Counted from the first letter of the stretch, positions 35,040-45,092 are shown. The stretch is 64,000 nucleotides of DNA from Actinomycetes bacterium (GCA_023404495.1 JAEYBE010000024.1:1-64000); one strand, 5' to 3'. Notes: generated by a model not told the origin, from the letters alone. Numbers and translations: made by a program.

Positions 35040-37685
35040 GTGTCCAAGCTTGTAATTGTCGAATCGCCGAACAAGGTGAAGAGCATCGCCGGGTATCTCG
35101 GCGACGACTACGTGGTCGATTCTTCTGTCGGGCACATCCGCGATCTGCCGCGCGGCGCAGACGAGGTTCCGGCGGCCTACGCCGGCAAGCCGTGGGCGCG
35201 CCTCGGCGTCAACATCGACGAGGGCTTTGAGCCGATCTACGTCGTCTCGGCCGAGAAGAAGCAGCAGATGGCCAAGCTCAAGAAGCTGCTCAAGGACTCC
35301 GACGAACTCGTTCTCGCGACCGATGAAGACCGCGAAGGCGAGGCGATCGCCTGGCACCTGCTCGATGAGCTCAAGCCAAAGGTCCCGGTCAAACGGATCG
35401 TCTTCAACGAGATCACCAAAGAAGCGGTGCAACACGCGATCGAGAACCCGCGCGACGTCGACATGCACCTGGTCGACGCGCAGGAGACCCGTCGCATCCT
35501 CGACCGACTCTACGGCTACGAAGTCTCGCCTGTGCTCTGGCGCAAGGTGATGAGCGGACTCTCCGCCGGGCGCGTGCAGTCGGTGGCCACGCGTCTGGTC
35601 GTCGAGCGCGAGCGCGAGCGGATCGCCTTCAAGATGGCGAGCTATTGGGACCTTGAGGCGACATTCGACGCCGGCGAGGGCCATGAGCCGCGCAGCTTCG
35701 GGGCCAAGCTGGTCGCCGTCGACGGCAAGCGCGTCGCGAGCGGATCGAACTTCAACAACGCGGGCGAGCTCTCCGGCGACGTTGCGCATCTCGACGAGGC
35801 CGCCGCCGGCGCGCTGGCCACTGGACTCAAGGACGCCGACTTCACGGTCCGATCGATCGAGAGCAAGCCCTACACGCGCAAGCCTTATGCGCCGTTTCGC
35901 ACGACCACTTTGCAGCGCGAGGCCTCCGGCAAGTTCGGCTTCTCGCCGGCGCGCACGATGCAGGTCGCGCAGCGCCTCTACGAGGGCGGATACATCACCT
36001 ACATGCGCACCGACTCGACGACGCTGTCGGACACCGCGCTGCGCGCCGCACGCTCGCAGGTCACCGAGCTCTACGGCGGCGAGTACCTGCCCGACGCGCC
36101 GCGCGTTTACGGCAAGGCGTCGGCCAGCGCCCAGGAGGCGCACGAGGCGATCCGCCCGGCCGGTGAGAACTTCCGCACGCCCAAACAGGTCGATCTGGTC
36201 GGTGATGAGGCCAAGCTCTATGAGCTGATCTGGAAGCGCACCGTCGCCTCGCAGATGAAGGACGCGGCCGGAAACACGGTTTCGATTCGCATCGCGGCGA
36301 CTGCGGCTGGTGGGGAAGACGCCGAGTTCGGCGCCAGCGGCCGCACGATCACCTTCTCGGGTTTCCTCAAGGCCTATGTGGAAGAGGCCGAGGGCGACGG
36401 GGGCAGCGACGACCAGCAGACCAAGCTGCCAAACGTCGACGAGGGCGACGCCCTGGTTGCCAGCGACCTTGCCCCGGTCGGCCACGAGACCAAACCGCCG
36501 GCGCGCTTCACCGAGGCTTCGCTGATCAAGGAACTTGAAGATCGCGGCATCGGCCGCCCATCAACCTATGCGTCGATCGTCGGCACGATCCAGGACCGCG
36601 GTTACGTCTACAAGAAGGGCACCGCGCTGGTTCCCGCGTGGATCGCCTTCTCGACGATCCGCCTGCTCGAGGGCCACTTCGCGCGGCTGGTCAACTACGA
36701 CTTCACGGCTGAGCTTGAGGCCGTGCTCGACAAAGTCGCCGGCGGACAGGAGCAGCGCGTTGACGTGCTTGAGAGTTTCTGGACCGGCGAGGGCGAGGGC
36801 AACACCGGCCTCAAGCACCTGGTCGAGGACCTGGGCGACATTGATGCGCGCGCCAACTCCACCTTCCCGCTCGGCGAGGAGATCAACCTGCGCGTCGGCA
36901 AGTTCGGCCCATACCTCGAGGGTCCGCCGATGGTCACCAACAAAGAGGGCGAAGTGGTGCCAACGCGCGCCAACGTCCCCGAGGATCTTCCGCCCGACGA
37001 GCTGACGCTCGAGAAGGCCAAAGAGCTGCTCGCGAATCCCACCGGGGTCGACCGCGAGCTCGGTCTGCACCCGGAGACCGGCCTACTGATCACCGCCAAG
37101 AACGGGCGTTTTGGGCCGTATGTGACCGAAGCTCTGCCCGAGGGCGCCAAGAAGGCCGACAAACCGCGCACCGCGAGCCTCTTCAAGACGATGGATCTGG
37201 ACACCGTGTCGCTTGACGAGGCAGTCAAGTTGCTGAGCCTGCCGCGCGTTGTCGGTACCGGCGAAGATGGGGTGGAGATCACGGCGCAGAACGGTCGTTA
37301 CGGCCCCTACATGAAAAAGGGCACGGATTCGCGGTCGCTCGAGACCGAGGAACAGCTCTTCACGATCACCGAGGAAGAGGCGCGAAAGATCTACTCCGAG
37401 CCCAAGAAGTACGGGCGCCAGGCCAAGCCGCCGCTCAAGAGCTTTGACGACCCGGATCCCAACACCGGCAAGCCGATCGTGATGAAGGACGGCCGCTTTG
37501 GTCCGTATGTGACCGACGGCGAGACCAATGCCTCTCTGCGCAAGGGCGACGACGTCGAGACTCTCACCTTCGACCGGGCGGTCGAGCTGCTGGCCGATCG
37601 CCGCGCCGCCGGCCCGCGCAAGAAGAAGGCCCCGGCCAAGAAGAAGCCGGCAGCCAAGAAGAAACCCGCCCCGAAGAAGAAGTAG
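35040..37685 (+). CDS. topA: DNA topoisomerase I
   Basis: GTG 35040 (VSKLVIVESPNKVKSIAGYL) is the homology-supported start, giving 881 residues. The Toprim domain has LVIVESP and ATDEDREGEAIAWHL. The catalytic tyrosine is Y321 in GYITYMRTDST. SAGRVQSVATRLVVERE forms the conserved helix near residue 175. The C-terminal part lacks zinc fingers but has several actinobacterial-type repeats (NGRFGPYV, NGRYGPYM, DGRFGPYV), then a Lys/Ala/Pro tail of about 25 residues that aids processivity in actinobacterial enzymes. It relaxes negative supercoils. Its position between rplA and rplJ is unusual. Confidence 0.95.
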   Translation: MSKLVIVESPNKVKSIAGYLGDDYVVDSSVGHIRDLPRGADEVPAAYAGKPWARLGVNIDEGFEPIYVVSAEKKQQMAKLKKLLKDSDELVLATDEDREGEAIAWHLLDELKPKVPVKRIVFNEITKEAVQHAIENPRDVDMHLVDAQETRRILDRLYGYEVSPVLWRKVMSGLSAGRVQSVATRLVVERERERIAFKMASYWDLEATFDAGEGHEPRSFGAKLVAVDGKRVASGSNFNNAGELSGDVAHLDEAAAGALATGLKDADFTVRSIESKPYTRKPYAPFRTTTLQREASGKFGFSPARTMQVAQRLYEGGYITYMRTDSTTLSDTALRAARSQVTELYGGEYLPDAPRVYGKASASAQEAHEAIRPAGENFRTPKQVDLVGDEAKLYELIWKRTVASQMKDAAGNTVSIRIAATAAGGEDAEFGASGRTITFSGFLKAYVEEAEGDGGSDDQQTKLPNVDEGDALVASDLAPVGHETKPPARFTEASLIKELEDRGIGRPSTYASIVGTIQDRGYVYKKGTALVPAWIAFSTIRLLEGHFARLVNYDFTAELEAVLDKVAGGQEQRVDVLESFWTGEGEGNTGLKHLVEDLGDIDARANSTFPLGEEINLRVGKFGPYLEGPPMVTNKEGEVVPTRANVPEDLPPDELTLEKAKELLANPTGVDRELGLHPETGLLITAKNGRFGPYVTEALPEGAKKADKPRTASLFKTMDLDTVSLDEAVKLLSLPRVVGTGEDGVEITAQNGRYGPYMKKGTDSRSLETEEQLFTITEEEARKIYSEPKKYGRQAKPPLKSFDDPDPNTGKPIVMKDGRFGPYVTDGETNASLRKGDDVETLTFDRAVELLADRRAAGPRKKKAPAKKKPAAKKKPAPKKK

Positions 37686-37873
37686 CCCCTCTGGTACCGT
37701 TTTTCGTCTCGCCAGAGACGACGGGGCGTGGCAAGTTCGTATCTCGCCACACAACTCCCGGCCAGGTAGAGACTTGAACGAGCTTTCGTGGCTGACGCTG
37801 CGTCTGCCTGTGTCTGAGTGTCGCCCTGTTTCGTTTCTCGCGGCGAGATCAATCCACAGGAGAACAGACCAAC
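37686..37873 (+). promoter_or_regulatory. Leader region of rplJ-rplL
   Basis: 188 noncoding bases precede rplJ. They include TCGTCTC-GCCA-GAGACGA (37704-37721) right after topA and several GTGTCTG/CTGCGTC segments. rplJ leaders in many bacteria bind the L10-L12 complex to autoregulate. The position and length fit, but I could not match the consensus secondary structure by eye. AGGAG at 37858-37862 is the probable ribosome-binding site. Confidence 0.4.
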
Positions 37874-38638
37874 GTGAACAGAGAACAGAAAGCCGCATTC
37901 ATCGACGACGTGGCGACGCGCGTCAGTGAGTCGGAGGCGATCTTCGCCATCGACTATCGCGGTGTGAGCGTTTCTCAGGTCGCGGAGTTGCGTGGAAAGC
38001 TGGGAGAGGCGGACGCGAGCTTTCAGGTTGTCAAGAACACCCTGACCAAGCTTGCGCTCGACAAGTCCGGTGCCGCTGGCGGTACCGACCTGCAGGAGTT
38101 CCTCTCCGGCCCGACCGCTTTCACCTACGTGCGTGGCGACATCGCCATGGCGGCCAAGGCGATCGCGGACTTCAAGAAGGAGTACGAGCTGCTCGAGTTC
38201 AAGGGCGGCGTGATGGAAGGGCAGATCATCTCGATCGAGCAGTTCCAGGCGCTGACCAAGCTTCCGAGCCGCGATGTCCTCAACGGCCAGCTGGTCGGCA
38301 TGCTCGCTTCGCCGATCGTCGGGGTTGTCCGCAGCCTCAACGGTCTGCTCGGCGGCCTGGCGATTCAGCTTGGTGCGATTGCTGAGCAGGGGCTCGTCCC
38401 GGCTTCTGGTGCGGCTGCCTCGGAGGCAGCTCCGGCCGAAGCTGACGCGGCGGAGGAGGAGTCCTCCTCCTCGGCTGAGATGCCTGCGGGGGAGGACTCC
38501 TCATCCGCCGGTGACGAAGCGTCCGCTGAGGAAGACGCCGCTCCGGAGGCTGAGGCTTCGACCGAAGAGGACGAGGCCCCGGCCGAAGAAGAAGAGACTC
38601 CGGCAGAAGAAGACGCAACCGAAGGCGACGCCGAGTAG
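37874..38638 (+). CDS. rplJ: 50S ribosomal protein L10 (uL10) with long acidic tail
   Basis: 254 residues from GTG 37874; usual L10 is 165-180. The rRNA-binding domain is normal (MNREQKAAFIDDVATRVSES, VVKNTLTKLAL, FLSGPTAF), as is the L12-binding helix region (PIVGVVRSLNGLLGGLAIQL). From residue about 180 a 75-residue extension consists almost wholly of Glu, Ala, Ser, Asp and Pro and is highly negative. L10 anchors the L7/L12 stalk. The tail may mimic L12-like acidity or bind factors (inference). Confidence 0.93.
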   Translation: MNREQKAAFIDDVATRVSESEAIFAIDYRGVSVSQVAELRGKLGEADASFQVVKNTLTKLALDKSGAAGGTDLQEFLSGPTAFTYVRGDIAMAAKAIADFKKEYELLEFKGGVMEGQIISIEQFQALTKLPSRDVLNGQLVGMLASPIVGVVRSLNGLLGGLAIQLGAIAEQGLVPASGAAASEAAPAEADAAEEESSSSAEMPAGEDSSSAGDEASAEEDAAPEAEASTEEDEAPAEEEETPAEEDATEGDAE

Positions 38639-38690
38639 GCGCTTACCGCAGTCAGTTTTCGACATTCAGTAGACCCAAGGAGAAACACAA

Positions 38691-39077
38691 ATGGCAACTT
38701 CAACAGCAGATTGGATCGAGGAGCTCAAGGGCATCTCGGTACTCGAGCTTTCTGAGCGCATCAAGGCCCTCGAAGAGGAGTTCGGCGTCTCGGCGACCGC
38801 GGTGGCAGCAGCCGCTCCGGCCGCGGGCGGCGCTGGCGGCGGCGACGCCGGTGGCGACGACGCTTCCTCGACGGTCGACGTCATCCTCACCGGTGGCGGC
38901 GACAAGAAGATCCAGGTCATCAAGGTTGTCCGCGCGGCGACCGGCCTGGGCCTCAAGGAGGCCAAGGCGATCGTCGACGACGCTCCGCAGCCCGTCAAGG
39001 AGGGCATCGAGCGCGACGAGGCCGACAAGCTCAAGGCAGAGATCGAAGAGGCCGGCGGCACCGTCGAGCTCAAGTAG
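38691..39077 (+). CDS. rplL: 50S ribosomal protein L7/L12 (bL12)
   Basis: 128 residues: N-terminal dimerisation helix [19 protein letters not shown], an Ala/Gly hinge ([16 protein letters not shown]), and the C-terminal factor-binding domain [19 protein letters not shown] through [20 protein letters not shown]. It recruits elongation factors to the ribosome. A strong terminator follows, so rpoB is not co-transcribed from here. Confidence 0.96.
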   Translation: MATSTADWIEELKGISVLELSERIKALEEEFGVSATAVAAAAPAAGGAGGGDAGGDDASSTVDVILTGGGDKKIQVIKVVRAATGLGLKEAKAIVDDAPQPVKEGIERDEADKLKAEIEEAGGTVELK

Positions 39078-39105
39078 TTCTCGCGCAGCAGTTCGCTGCT
39101 CGATC

Positions 39106-39138
39106 AGGGGCTCCGCTCACGCGGGGCCCCTTTCTTTT
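39106..39138 (+). terminator. Intrinsic terminator after rplL
   Basis: An 11-bp GC-rich stem (one G-T pair) from 39106-39116 and 39121-39131 with loop TCAC is followed by TTTCTTTT. It closes the rplJ-rplL operon. Confidence 0.85.
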
Positions 39139-39175
39139 GCCCAAAAGCCGCCCCAAGCCAAAAACTGCGAAGAGG

Positions 39176-39203
39176 TACGTCTTGCCGAAATCGGCAGGAC
39201 GTA
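39176..39203. other. Perfect-length hairpin between rplL and the FadR-type gene
   Basis: TACGTCTTGCCGA pairs with TCGGCAGGACGTA over a 2-base centre (13 pairs including one G-T). It is 25 bases upstream of the next promoter and could be a second terminator or a regulator site. Confidence 0.5.
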
Positions 39204-39227
39204 TTTCTTGGCAGAAAAGCGCTTGGG

Positions 39228-39266
39228 TTGCAATTGGTCCAACCATTTGCTATATTGGTCCAACCA
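39228..39266 (+). promoter_or_regulatory. Promoter with two FadR-type boxes for the GntR gene
   Basis: -35 TTGCAA (39228-39233) and -10 TATATT (39251-39256) are 17 bases apart. TGGTCCAACCA occurs twice, at 39235-39245 in the spacer and at 39256-39266 directly before the ATG, 21 bases apart. It fits the FadR-subfamily TGGTNNNACCA form. The start codon is about 10 bases after the -10 box, so the transcript is probably leaderless and autorepressed. Confidence 0.8.
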
Positions 39267-40004
39267 ATGGCACTCCGCGAAGCAAAAACCCGCTCGCTGG
39301 CTGACGATCTGTTCCGGCAGATCGCGTCGATGATCCTTGACGGGCGCTACGCGGTCGGCACGAACCTGCCGCCTGAGCGCCAGCTGGCTGAGGACTACGG
39401 CGTCAATCGCCATGTCGTGCGCGAAGCGACCAAGCGTGCCGAGCAGATCGGGCTGGTTAAGTCGCGCCAGGGGGGCGGCACCACGGTGCTCGATTTCGAG
39501 CACACCGCAGGGCTAGACGCGCTGGCGCTGCTTGCCGAGTACGCCGCTGAAGATCTCGCCGGAGCGCGGCTTTGGCGCGCCGGCTTTGAGATGCGCGCAG
39601 CGATCGGAACCGACCTTGCGCGGCTTTGCGCGCTGCGCGCCGATGACCAGGTCAAGGCCGACCTGACCGCGATCGCCCACCAGCTCAAGGCCGCCCCGCA
39701 GGACGCCGGCATCGTCGCGCTCGATCTGCGTTTCTGGGAGCGGATGCTCGACGGCGCCGACAACATCGCCTACCGCCTGGCCTACAACTCGCTGATCCGC
39801 AGCGCCCAGGCCGCGCCAGAACTTCAACTCGGATGGACGATCAAGGAACTTGAAACGTCCGACTTCCGTATCCCGATCGCCGAGGCGATCGCCGCTGGGG
39901 ACTCGGCGGCCGCAGAGGCCGCCACGCGCACTTCGCTGCGCGGAGCGATCGTCGCAATCGATGCGGCGATCGCCGAACTTGAAAATCAGAAGGAAAGCGC
40001 CTGA
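39267..40004 (+). CDS. GntR/FadR-family regulator of the hydroxylase operon
   Basis: ATG 39267 (MALREAKTRSLADDLFRQIA) is chosen over 39228 since the latter lies inside the promoter; 245 residues. The GntR winged helix is at about 10-75: GTNLPPERQLAEDYGVNRHV and EATKRAEQIGLVKSRQGGGT. The C-terminal all-helical FCD/FadR_C-type domain (about 85-235) binds the effector, often an acyl-CoA or small acid. Two operator copies on its own promoter and a fatty-acid hydroxylase two bases downstream suggest lipid sensing (inference). Confidence 0.9.
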   Translation: MALREAKTRSLADDLFRQIASMILDGRYAVGTNLPPERQLAEDYGVNRHVVREATKRAEQIGLVKSRQGGGTTVLDFEHTAGLDALALLAEYAAEDLAGARLWRAGFEMRAAIGTDLARLCALRADDQVKADLTAIAHQLKAAPQDAGIVALDLRFWERMLDGADNIAYRLAYNSLIRSAQAAPELQLGWTIKELETSDFRIPIAEAIAAGDSAAAEAATRTSLRGAIVAIDAAIAELENQKESA

Positions 40005-40006
40005 AA

Positions 40007-40780
40007 ATGGGACACGCACACGCCCACCCGAACGAGCACGCGACCTCCGTGCCCGCCGACTACAACGATCGCCTTACCTCAGATCGCGACGATCTCAAAT
40101 CGCTCGGCAACTGCTGGCGCGAGTTCATGCGCCACTTCAGTGGTCGCGCCGTGCTGGCCGCGATCGTGCTGGTGGGCGCGGCGCGGATCGCCGTAGGCGA
40201 GTGGAGCTGGTACGAACTACTGGCCCCGATGATCCTGATCGCGATCCAGCCCTTCGTCGAGTGGCTGATCCACACCTACCTGCTGCACCTCAAACCGTTC
40301 GAAATCGGTGGGCGCAAGTTCGACCTCTACACCGCGCGGGCGCACCGCCGCCACCACAAGGATCCGTCGTCGCTCGATCGCACACTGCTGCACCCATCGG
40401 AGATCCTCGGCTCGATGTTCCTGATCGCGATCACCGCCGCGCCGCTGGTCGGCGGGTTCGTCGCGCTCGTCGCCGGCCTGCCGTTCCTGCCGACGTACTT
40501 GACCGCGCTGTTCTGGAGCTACGTGGGCCTCTACCGCTACGAGTGGAGCCACTTCTTGATCCACACGCCGTACATCCCCAAAACCAGGTTCTTTCGCTCG
40601 ATCTGGCGCAGTCACCGGCTGCACCACTTCAAGCACGAGGACTACTGGATGGGCGTCACCAGCAACTTCAGCGACCGCGTGCTCGGCACCTTCCCCGACC
40701 AGAAGCAGGTCAAGAAGTCACCGACCGCACGCAACCTCGGCGTCGAAACCGAGGACTACGACCGGTCGGCTAAGGCCTGA
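40007..40780 (+). CDS. Sterol desaturase/fatty-acid hydroxylase superfamily membrane protein
   Basis: This 257-residue membrane protein has the histidine clusters of the FA_hydroxylase superfamily: EWLIHTYLLH (about 85-94), AHRRHHKDP (about 112-120), EWSHFLIH (about 183-190) and SHRLHHFKHED (about 203-213). Membrane segments surround them. The family hydroxylates or desaturates lipids, sterols or carotenoids with a di-iron centre. A His-rich N-terminus (GHAHAHPNEHA) could bind metal. Co-transcribed with the FadR-like regulator. Confidence 0.85.
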   Translation: MGHAHAHPNEHATSVPADYNDRLTSDRDDLKSLGNCWREFMRHFSGRAVLAAIVLVGAARIAVGEWSWYELLAPMILIAIQPFVEWLIHTYLLHLKPFEIGGRKFDLYTARAHRRHHKDPSSLDRTLLHPSEILGSMFLIAITAAPLVGGFVALVAGLPFLPTYLTALFWSYVGLYRYEWSHFLIHTPYIPKTRFFRSIWRSHRLHHFKHEDYWMGVTSNFSDRVLGTFPDQKQVKKSPTARNLGVETEDYDRSAKA

Positions 40781-40816
40781 AATATCGGCCGCCGCGATTC
40801 GCTGTAGGTTGGCGCG

Positions 40817-41182
40817 ATGCTGGATCACCTGAAGATCTACGTCGCTGACCTTGCGACCAGTCGCGCCTTCTATGAAAAGGCCCTGGCTCCGATCGGATAC
40901 CGCCCGATGAATGAGCACAACGACGGCACCACTGGCTTCGGCGCTGACTTCCCGCACTTCTGGATCGCGCCCGGCGGTGCCGGCGGCTTGGTCCATGTGG
41001 CGTTCCGCGCGTCGAGCACTGAACTCGTCGATGAGTTCCACGTGGCCGCACTCGCGGCCGGTGGCACCGACAATGGCGCGCCGGGCCCGCGTCCGTACCA
41101 CCCGGAGTACTACGGAGCATTCGTACACGACCCTGATGGCAACAACATCGAAGTCGTCAACCACGGGTCGATCGTTTCCTAG
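40817..41182 (+). CDS. VOC-superfamily protein (glyoxalase-like)
   Basis: 121 residues forming one VOC module with the two beta-alpha-beta-beta-beta units: MLDHLKIYVADLATSRAFYE at the start and YGAFVHDPDGNNIEVVNHG at the end. Candidate metal ligands are H4, H68 or nearby (LVHVAFRA), and the C-terminal E in NNIEVV. This is the common lactoylglutathione lyase-like/bleomycin-resistance group; the substrate is unknown. It lies 36 bases after the hydroxylase and shares a CTAG stop overlap with the next, convergent gene. Confidence 0.82.
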   Translation: MLDHLKIYVADLATSRAFYEKALAPIGYRPMNEHNDGTTGFGADFPHFWIAPGGAGGLVHVAFRASSTELVDEFHVAALAAGGTDNGAPGPRPYHPEYYGAFVHDPDGNNIEVVNHGSIVS

Positions 41183-41574
41183 GCCTGCACGCCCAGCTCG
41201 TCCTTCGTCGCGACGATCGCCTGCGCCATCGCTTCACCGACCGCCTGCACCGCCGAGAGCGGGCGGATCATCACGGAGAACTCGTCGATCAGCCCAGCGT
41301 CATTCAGATGGATGAAGTCGCAGCCGTGCACCGCCTTGTCGCCGACGCGCGCCTTGAAGACGAGCGCGCTGTCGCGGCCGTCGTCTGAGGTCATCTCGCT
41401 GACGTACTCGAAGTCCTCGAGCGTGCGCAGCGCGGCGAGCAGCACGGCGGTCACGTATGCCTTGCCTTCGAACGGTGCGAAGACGACCGGACTACGGAAG
41501 ATCGCCTCGTCGGCGAGCAGGGGTGGGACGGCGTCGAAGTCGCGCGCCTCGACTGCAGCTTTGAACTCTTTCAT
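41179..41574 (-). CDS. NTF2-like/SnoaL-fold small protein
   Basis: 131 residues with the cone-shaped alpha+beta NTF2 pattern: MKEFKAAVEARDFDAVPPLL helix, FRSPVVFAPFEGKAYVTAVL, then strands (EYVSEMTSDD, ALVFKARVGDKAVHGCDFIH) and DEFSVMIRPLSAVQAV. Such proteins may be ketosteroid-isomerase-like enzymes or ligand binders. No catalytic assignment. Convergent with the VOC gene, divergent from pckG. Confidence 0.82.
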   Translation of the reverse strand: MKEFKAAVEARDFDAVPPLLADEAIFRSPVVFAPFEGKAYVTAVLLAALRTLEDFEYVSEMTSDDGRDSALVFKARVGDKAVHGCDFIHLNDAGLIDEFSVMIRPLSAVQAVGEAMAQAIVATKDELGVQA

Positions 41575-41782
41575 GTGCCCATCCTTTATGAGGTTGTCTC
41601 TCTTGTAGTTCGATCCTGGCCGAAATTCCGGACCTCAGGTCGGATTTCAGGCTATCCTTACTCACCACCCGAGGCGAACTCGTCATCCCAGTTTCGTCGC
41701 CTCGATCGGACACACGGCCTTCGGACTCTCCCAGCCGCCCGAGGGCAGACCAACCTCAAATCCGCAGGAGCACGTTCTCGCC

Positions 41783-43594
41783 ATGAGCAATTCAACGATT
41801 GATTCTTCGATCGATTCGATGACGCACGTAAAGCTGAAAACCTGGATCAAGGAGATCGCCGAGCTGACCAAGCCCGACTCGATCAAGTTGATGGACGGTT
41901 CGGCAGAGGAGTACGACGCCCTCTGCCAGGAGCTCGTCGAGAAGGGCGTCTTCACCAAGCTTTCTGAGGCCAAGCGGCCGAACTCCTACGCAGCCTTCTC
42001 CGACCCGTCGGACGTGGCGCGAGTGGAGGACCGCACCTTCATCTGCTCCGAGAACGAGATCGACGCGGGCCCGACCAACAACTGGATGGCCCCCGACGAG
42101 ATGCGCGCGACGCTCAAGCCCCTCTTCGACGGTGCCATGAAGGGCCGCACGATGTACGTGATCCCCTTCAGCATGGGCCCGGTCGGCTCGGACAAGTCGC
42201 ACATCGGCATTGAGGTCACCGACTCGCCCTACGTCGCAGCCAGCATGCGGATCATGGCTCGCATCGGCCGACCAGTGCTCGAGCAGCTCGGCGACGACGG
42301 CGAATTCGTACCGGCGGTCCACACGGTTGGCGCTCCGCTGGCCGAGGGCCAGGAGGATGTCGTCTGGCCCTGCAACGAGAACAAGTACATCGTCCACTAC
42401 CCCGAGACACGCGAGATCTGGTCCTACGGATCGGGCTACGGCGGAAACGCCCTGCTGGGCAAGAAGTGTTTCGCGCTGCGCATCGCAAGCGTGATGGCGC
42501 GCGACGAGGGCTGGCTTGCCGAGCACATGCTGATCCTCAAGCTCACCTCACCGAAGGGCGAAGTGAAGTTCATCACCGCTGCGTTCCCGAGCGCCTGCGG
42601 CAAGACCAACCTTGCGATGCTGGTTCCGACGCTCGAAGGCTGGACCGTCGAGACCGTCGGCGATGACATCGCCTGGATGAAGTTCGGCGACGACGGCCGC
42701 CTCTACGCGATCAACCCTGAGGCCGGCTTCTTCGGAGTCGCGCCGGGCACGTCCTACAAGACGAACCCCAACGCGATGGACACGATCACCAAGAACACGG
42801 TGTTCACCAACTGCGCGCTGACCGACGACGGCGACATCTGGTGGGAGGGCATGACCGACTCAGCCCCCGAGCACCTGATCGACTGGCACGGAAACGACTG
42901 GGCCCCGGGCTCAGAGACAACTGCCGCCCACCCGAACGCGCGCTTCGCCGTTCCGGCTGGACAGGCCCCGTGCATTGCGCCCGAGTGGGAAGACACCGCC
43001 GGCGTGCCGATCGACGCGATCCTCTTCGGCGGGCGCCGCGCGACCGTCGTGCCGCTGGTGCGCGAGTCCTTCGACTGGGAGCACGGAACGTTCCTGGCCG
43101 CAACGATGAGCAGCGAGATGACCGCAGCAGCAGCCGGCACCGTCGGCGCCCTGCGCTTCGACCCGTTTGCGCAGCTGCCGTTCGCCGGCTACAACATGGG
43201 CGATTACATCGCCCACTACCTGAAGATCGGCAAGACCGAGGGCGCGAAGCTCCCGAAGATCTTCTACGTCAACTGGTTCCGCAAGGACGACGACGGCAAC
43301 TTCATCTGGCCGGGCTACGGTGAGAACAGCCGTGTGCTCGATTGGATCTGCCGCCGCCTCGACGGCGAGGTCGGCGCTGAGGAGACTCCGATCGGCCTCG
43401 TGCCGCGAGCCGAGGACCTCAACCTCGACGGTCTCGACATCTCAGCCGAAGCTCTCGAAGCGCTGCTGACGGTCGACACAGAGCTGGTCAAGGCAGAACT
43501 CCCGCAGGTCAAGGAGTTTCTGGCCAAGCTCGGCGAGCGTCTGCCGGAGGAGATCAACCGGCAGGTTGCAGAGCTTGAGGCGAAACTCGGCTGA
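41783..43594 (+). CDS. pckG: Phosphoenolpyruvate carboxykinase (GTP)
   Basis: 603 residues, the normal length. The kinase-1 loop [13 protein letters not shown] (F268-L280, with the hyper-reactive C272 of GTP-dependent enzymes), [19 protein letters not shown], and the guanine-binding region with [16 protein letters not shown] and the late [10 protein letters not shown] are all present. It converts oxaloacetate to PEP for gluconeogenesis. Upstream (41622-41648) an imperfect inverted repeat GAAAT-CCG-ACC with two bulges may be regulatory. The last 41 bases are shared antisense with the convergent PP-loop gene. Confidence 0.95.
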   Translation: MSNSTIDSSIDSMTHVKLKTWIKEIAELTKPDSIKLMDGSAEEYDALCQELVEKGVFTKLSEAKRPNSYAAFSDPSDVARVEDRTFICSENEIDAGPTNNWMAPDEMRATLKPLFDGAMKGRTMYVIPFSMGPVGSDKSHIGIEVTDSPYVAASMRIMARIGRPVLEQLGDDGEFVPAVHTVGAPLAEGQEDVVWPCNENKYIVHYPETREIWSYGSGYGGNALLGKKCFALRIASVMARDEGWLAEHMLILKLTSPKGEVKFITAAFPSACGKTNLAMLVPTLEGWTVETVGDDIAWMKFGDDGRLYAINPEAGFFGVAPGTSYKTNPNAMDTITKNTVFTNCALTDDGDIWWEGMTDSAPEHLIDWHGNDWAPGSETTAAHPNARFAVPAGQAPCIAPEWEDTAGVPIDAILFGGRRATVVPLVRESFDWEHGTFLAATMSSEMTAAAAGTVGALRFDPFAQLPFAGYNMGDYIAHYLKIGKTEGAKLPKIFYVNWFRKDDDGNFIWPGYGENSRVLDWICRRLDGEVGAEETPIGLVPRAEDLNLDGLDISAEALEALLTVDTELVKAELPQVKEFLAKLGERLPEEINRQVAELEAKLG

Positions 43595-45092
43595 GCGGCG
43601 CCGCAATCCACTCTGAGAGCAGCTCCGCGTTCTCCAGCATGTCCGAGTAGGACGCTGGGGGCGCGGGCTCGAAGTGCTCGCTGTAGATGCCGTCCAGGCC
43701 TTCGGCGAGCGGTCGATCGAGCAGTTCAAGAAACCCCTGCCGGTAGCCCGGCTCCGGCGGCGGGTCATCGGCCCGCGCGGCCGTCTCCTTGAGCTGCGCG
43801 AGTGCCCGCGAAGCGTCGCGTGAGAGACGCCGGCGCGGTGTCAGCCGGTCGACGTCGCTTTCGTCGATCGACCTGAGCACGCGCACGAGGTGTCCGTTCA
43901 TGCGGTCGCCGTAGAGCCGGCCAACGCTGCTGCGGTTCTCGCCATCCCCTTCGCCGGTGGGGGTCCAATCGCGGTTGGCGACCAACACCGCATCGACATC
44001 CAATCCGATCTCAGACGGTGCGCAGCCGTCTGAGATCTTGTGCAGCGACGCCTTGAAGCACGAGTAGCAAGCGCTGCAGACCTGCTGGCCCGGCTTCTGC
44101 GAATAGCACGAGTACTGCAGGTCGCGCAGGTCGGTGAAACGCAGATCGAGCAGGCGTTGGATCTGAAAATGCTCGAGTGCGGATGTGGCGCTGTCATACC
44201 TGATGCGGGTCGGTTCGATCAACGCGCTCAGGACACGCTGGGTCACCCCCGAGTAGGCGAAGTGCTCGATCTGCACGACGGTTCCCTCGCGGTTCAGATT
44301 CTCTTGCGCTTCAGCTTCTGACGCGAGCAGAATCTGCGGCGCGCCCCGGACCCAGGCAGCGACCCACGCGCACGCGAAGTAGAGCAGCGTGTCTGTCACC
44401 TCGCTGACAGCGAGCCGGCAGCGCGCGGCCGTGGGGTGACTGTTGTCAAAGCACGAGCGCAGGTCCGAACCCACGCGAAGCATCTCCGCGCCTGTGCGTT
44501 CCGCCGATTCGCGTAGCACTCGCTCGTATCGATCGGTGGCGAACTCTTGAGAGCCGGCGCGCGCCGAAGTGACGTTGACCAGCAGCGGGGTGCGTCCAAG
44601 TTCGCGCATTGACGCGAGCTGGACAAGACTGTCGCGACCGCCGCTGAACGCGCAGACGATCTTTGACCGGTCGCTGATCGCGGCCGGCGGCAGGTCGTGC
44701 GCGGGTGGTCCCGCGCTGAGCAGTTCGACTTGGCGACGTGTCCGACGCGCGAAGGATTCCTCCCCGTCGGCGTCTCGGTCATTCTCGAGCGTCGATACGG
44801 CGGCATCGATCATCCGCTGCCAGAACTCATGCTCTTCTTCACCCAGCGCGCGCGGCAGCTCGATCCGACAAGGCCGCAGGAGCGCCCAATGGTTGTGCAG
44901 GCAGATCAGCATCACCCGCAGCCAGATCGCGTCCGGTACCTCGGCCAGCGGCACCGCGTCCGGAAAATCAATCTGAAAGCCCGGCCGCAGATAGAACCCG
45001 CGATCCCCGTCCGATTCCCACGCAAAGTGCACCGTCTGGCCCTCGACGCGGGGCTCCTTGAGGCGGATCGTCACGGGATTGCGCGTGGTCAT
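43554..45092 (-). CDS. PP-loop ATPase with cysteine cluster, surface-glycan neighbour
   Basis: 512 residues. The pyrophosphatase loop is [14 protein letters not shown] (S150-S155 core), followed by LLVNVTS as in QueC/ExsB and sugar amidotransferases. [12 protein letters not shown] cysteine cluster lies near residues 337-347 and resembles the zinc site of such enzymes. The N-terminal 130 residues are unrecognised. PP-loop enzymes adenylate a carboxyl or carbonyl and then transfer nitrogen or sulfur. The gene is three bases after the pyruvyltransferase-like gene on the same strand, so a role in modifying a glycan precursor is plausible. Confidence 0.72.
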   Translation of the reverse strand: MTTRNPVTIRLKEPRVEGQTVHFAWESDGDRGFYLRPGFQIDFPDAVPLAEVPDAIWLRVMLICLHNHWALLRPCRIELPRALGEEEHEFWQRMIDAAVSTLENDRDADGEESFARRTRRQVELLSAGPPAHDLPPAAISDRSKIVCAFSGGRDSLVQLASMRELGRTPLLVNVTSARAGSQEFATDRYERVLRESAERTGAEMLRVGSDLRSCFDNSHPTAARCRLAVSEVTDTLLYFACAWVAAWVRGAPQILLASEAEAQENLNREGTVVQIEHFAYSGVTQRVLSALIEPTRIRYDSATSALEHFQIQRLLDLRFTDLRDLQYSCYSQKPGQQVCSACYSCFKASLHKISDGCAPSEIGLDVDAVLVANRDWTPTGEGDGENRSSVGRLYGDRMNGHLVRVLRSIDESDVDRLTPRRRLSRDASRALAQLKETAARADDPPPEPGYRQGFLELLDRPLAEGLDGIYSEHFEPAPPASYSDMLENAELLSEWIAAPLSRVSPQALQPAG

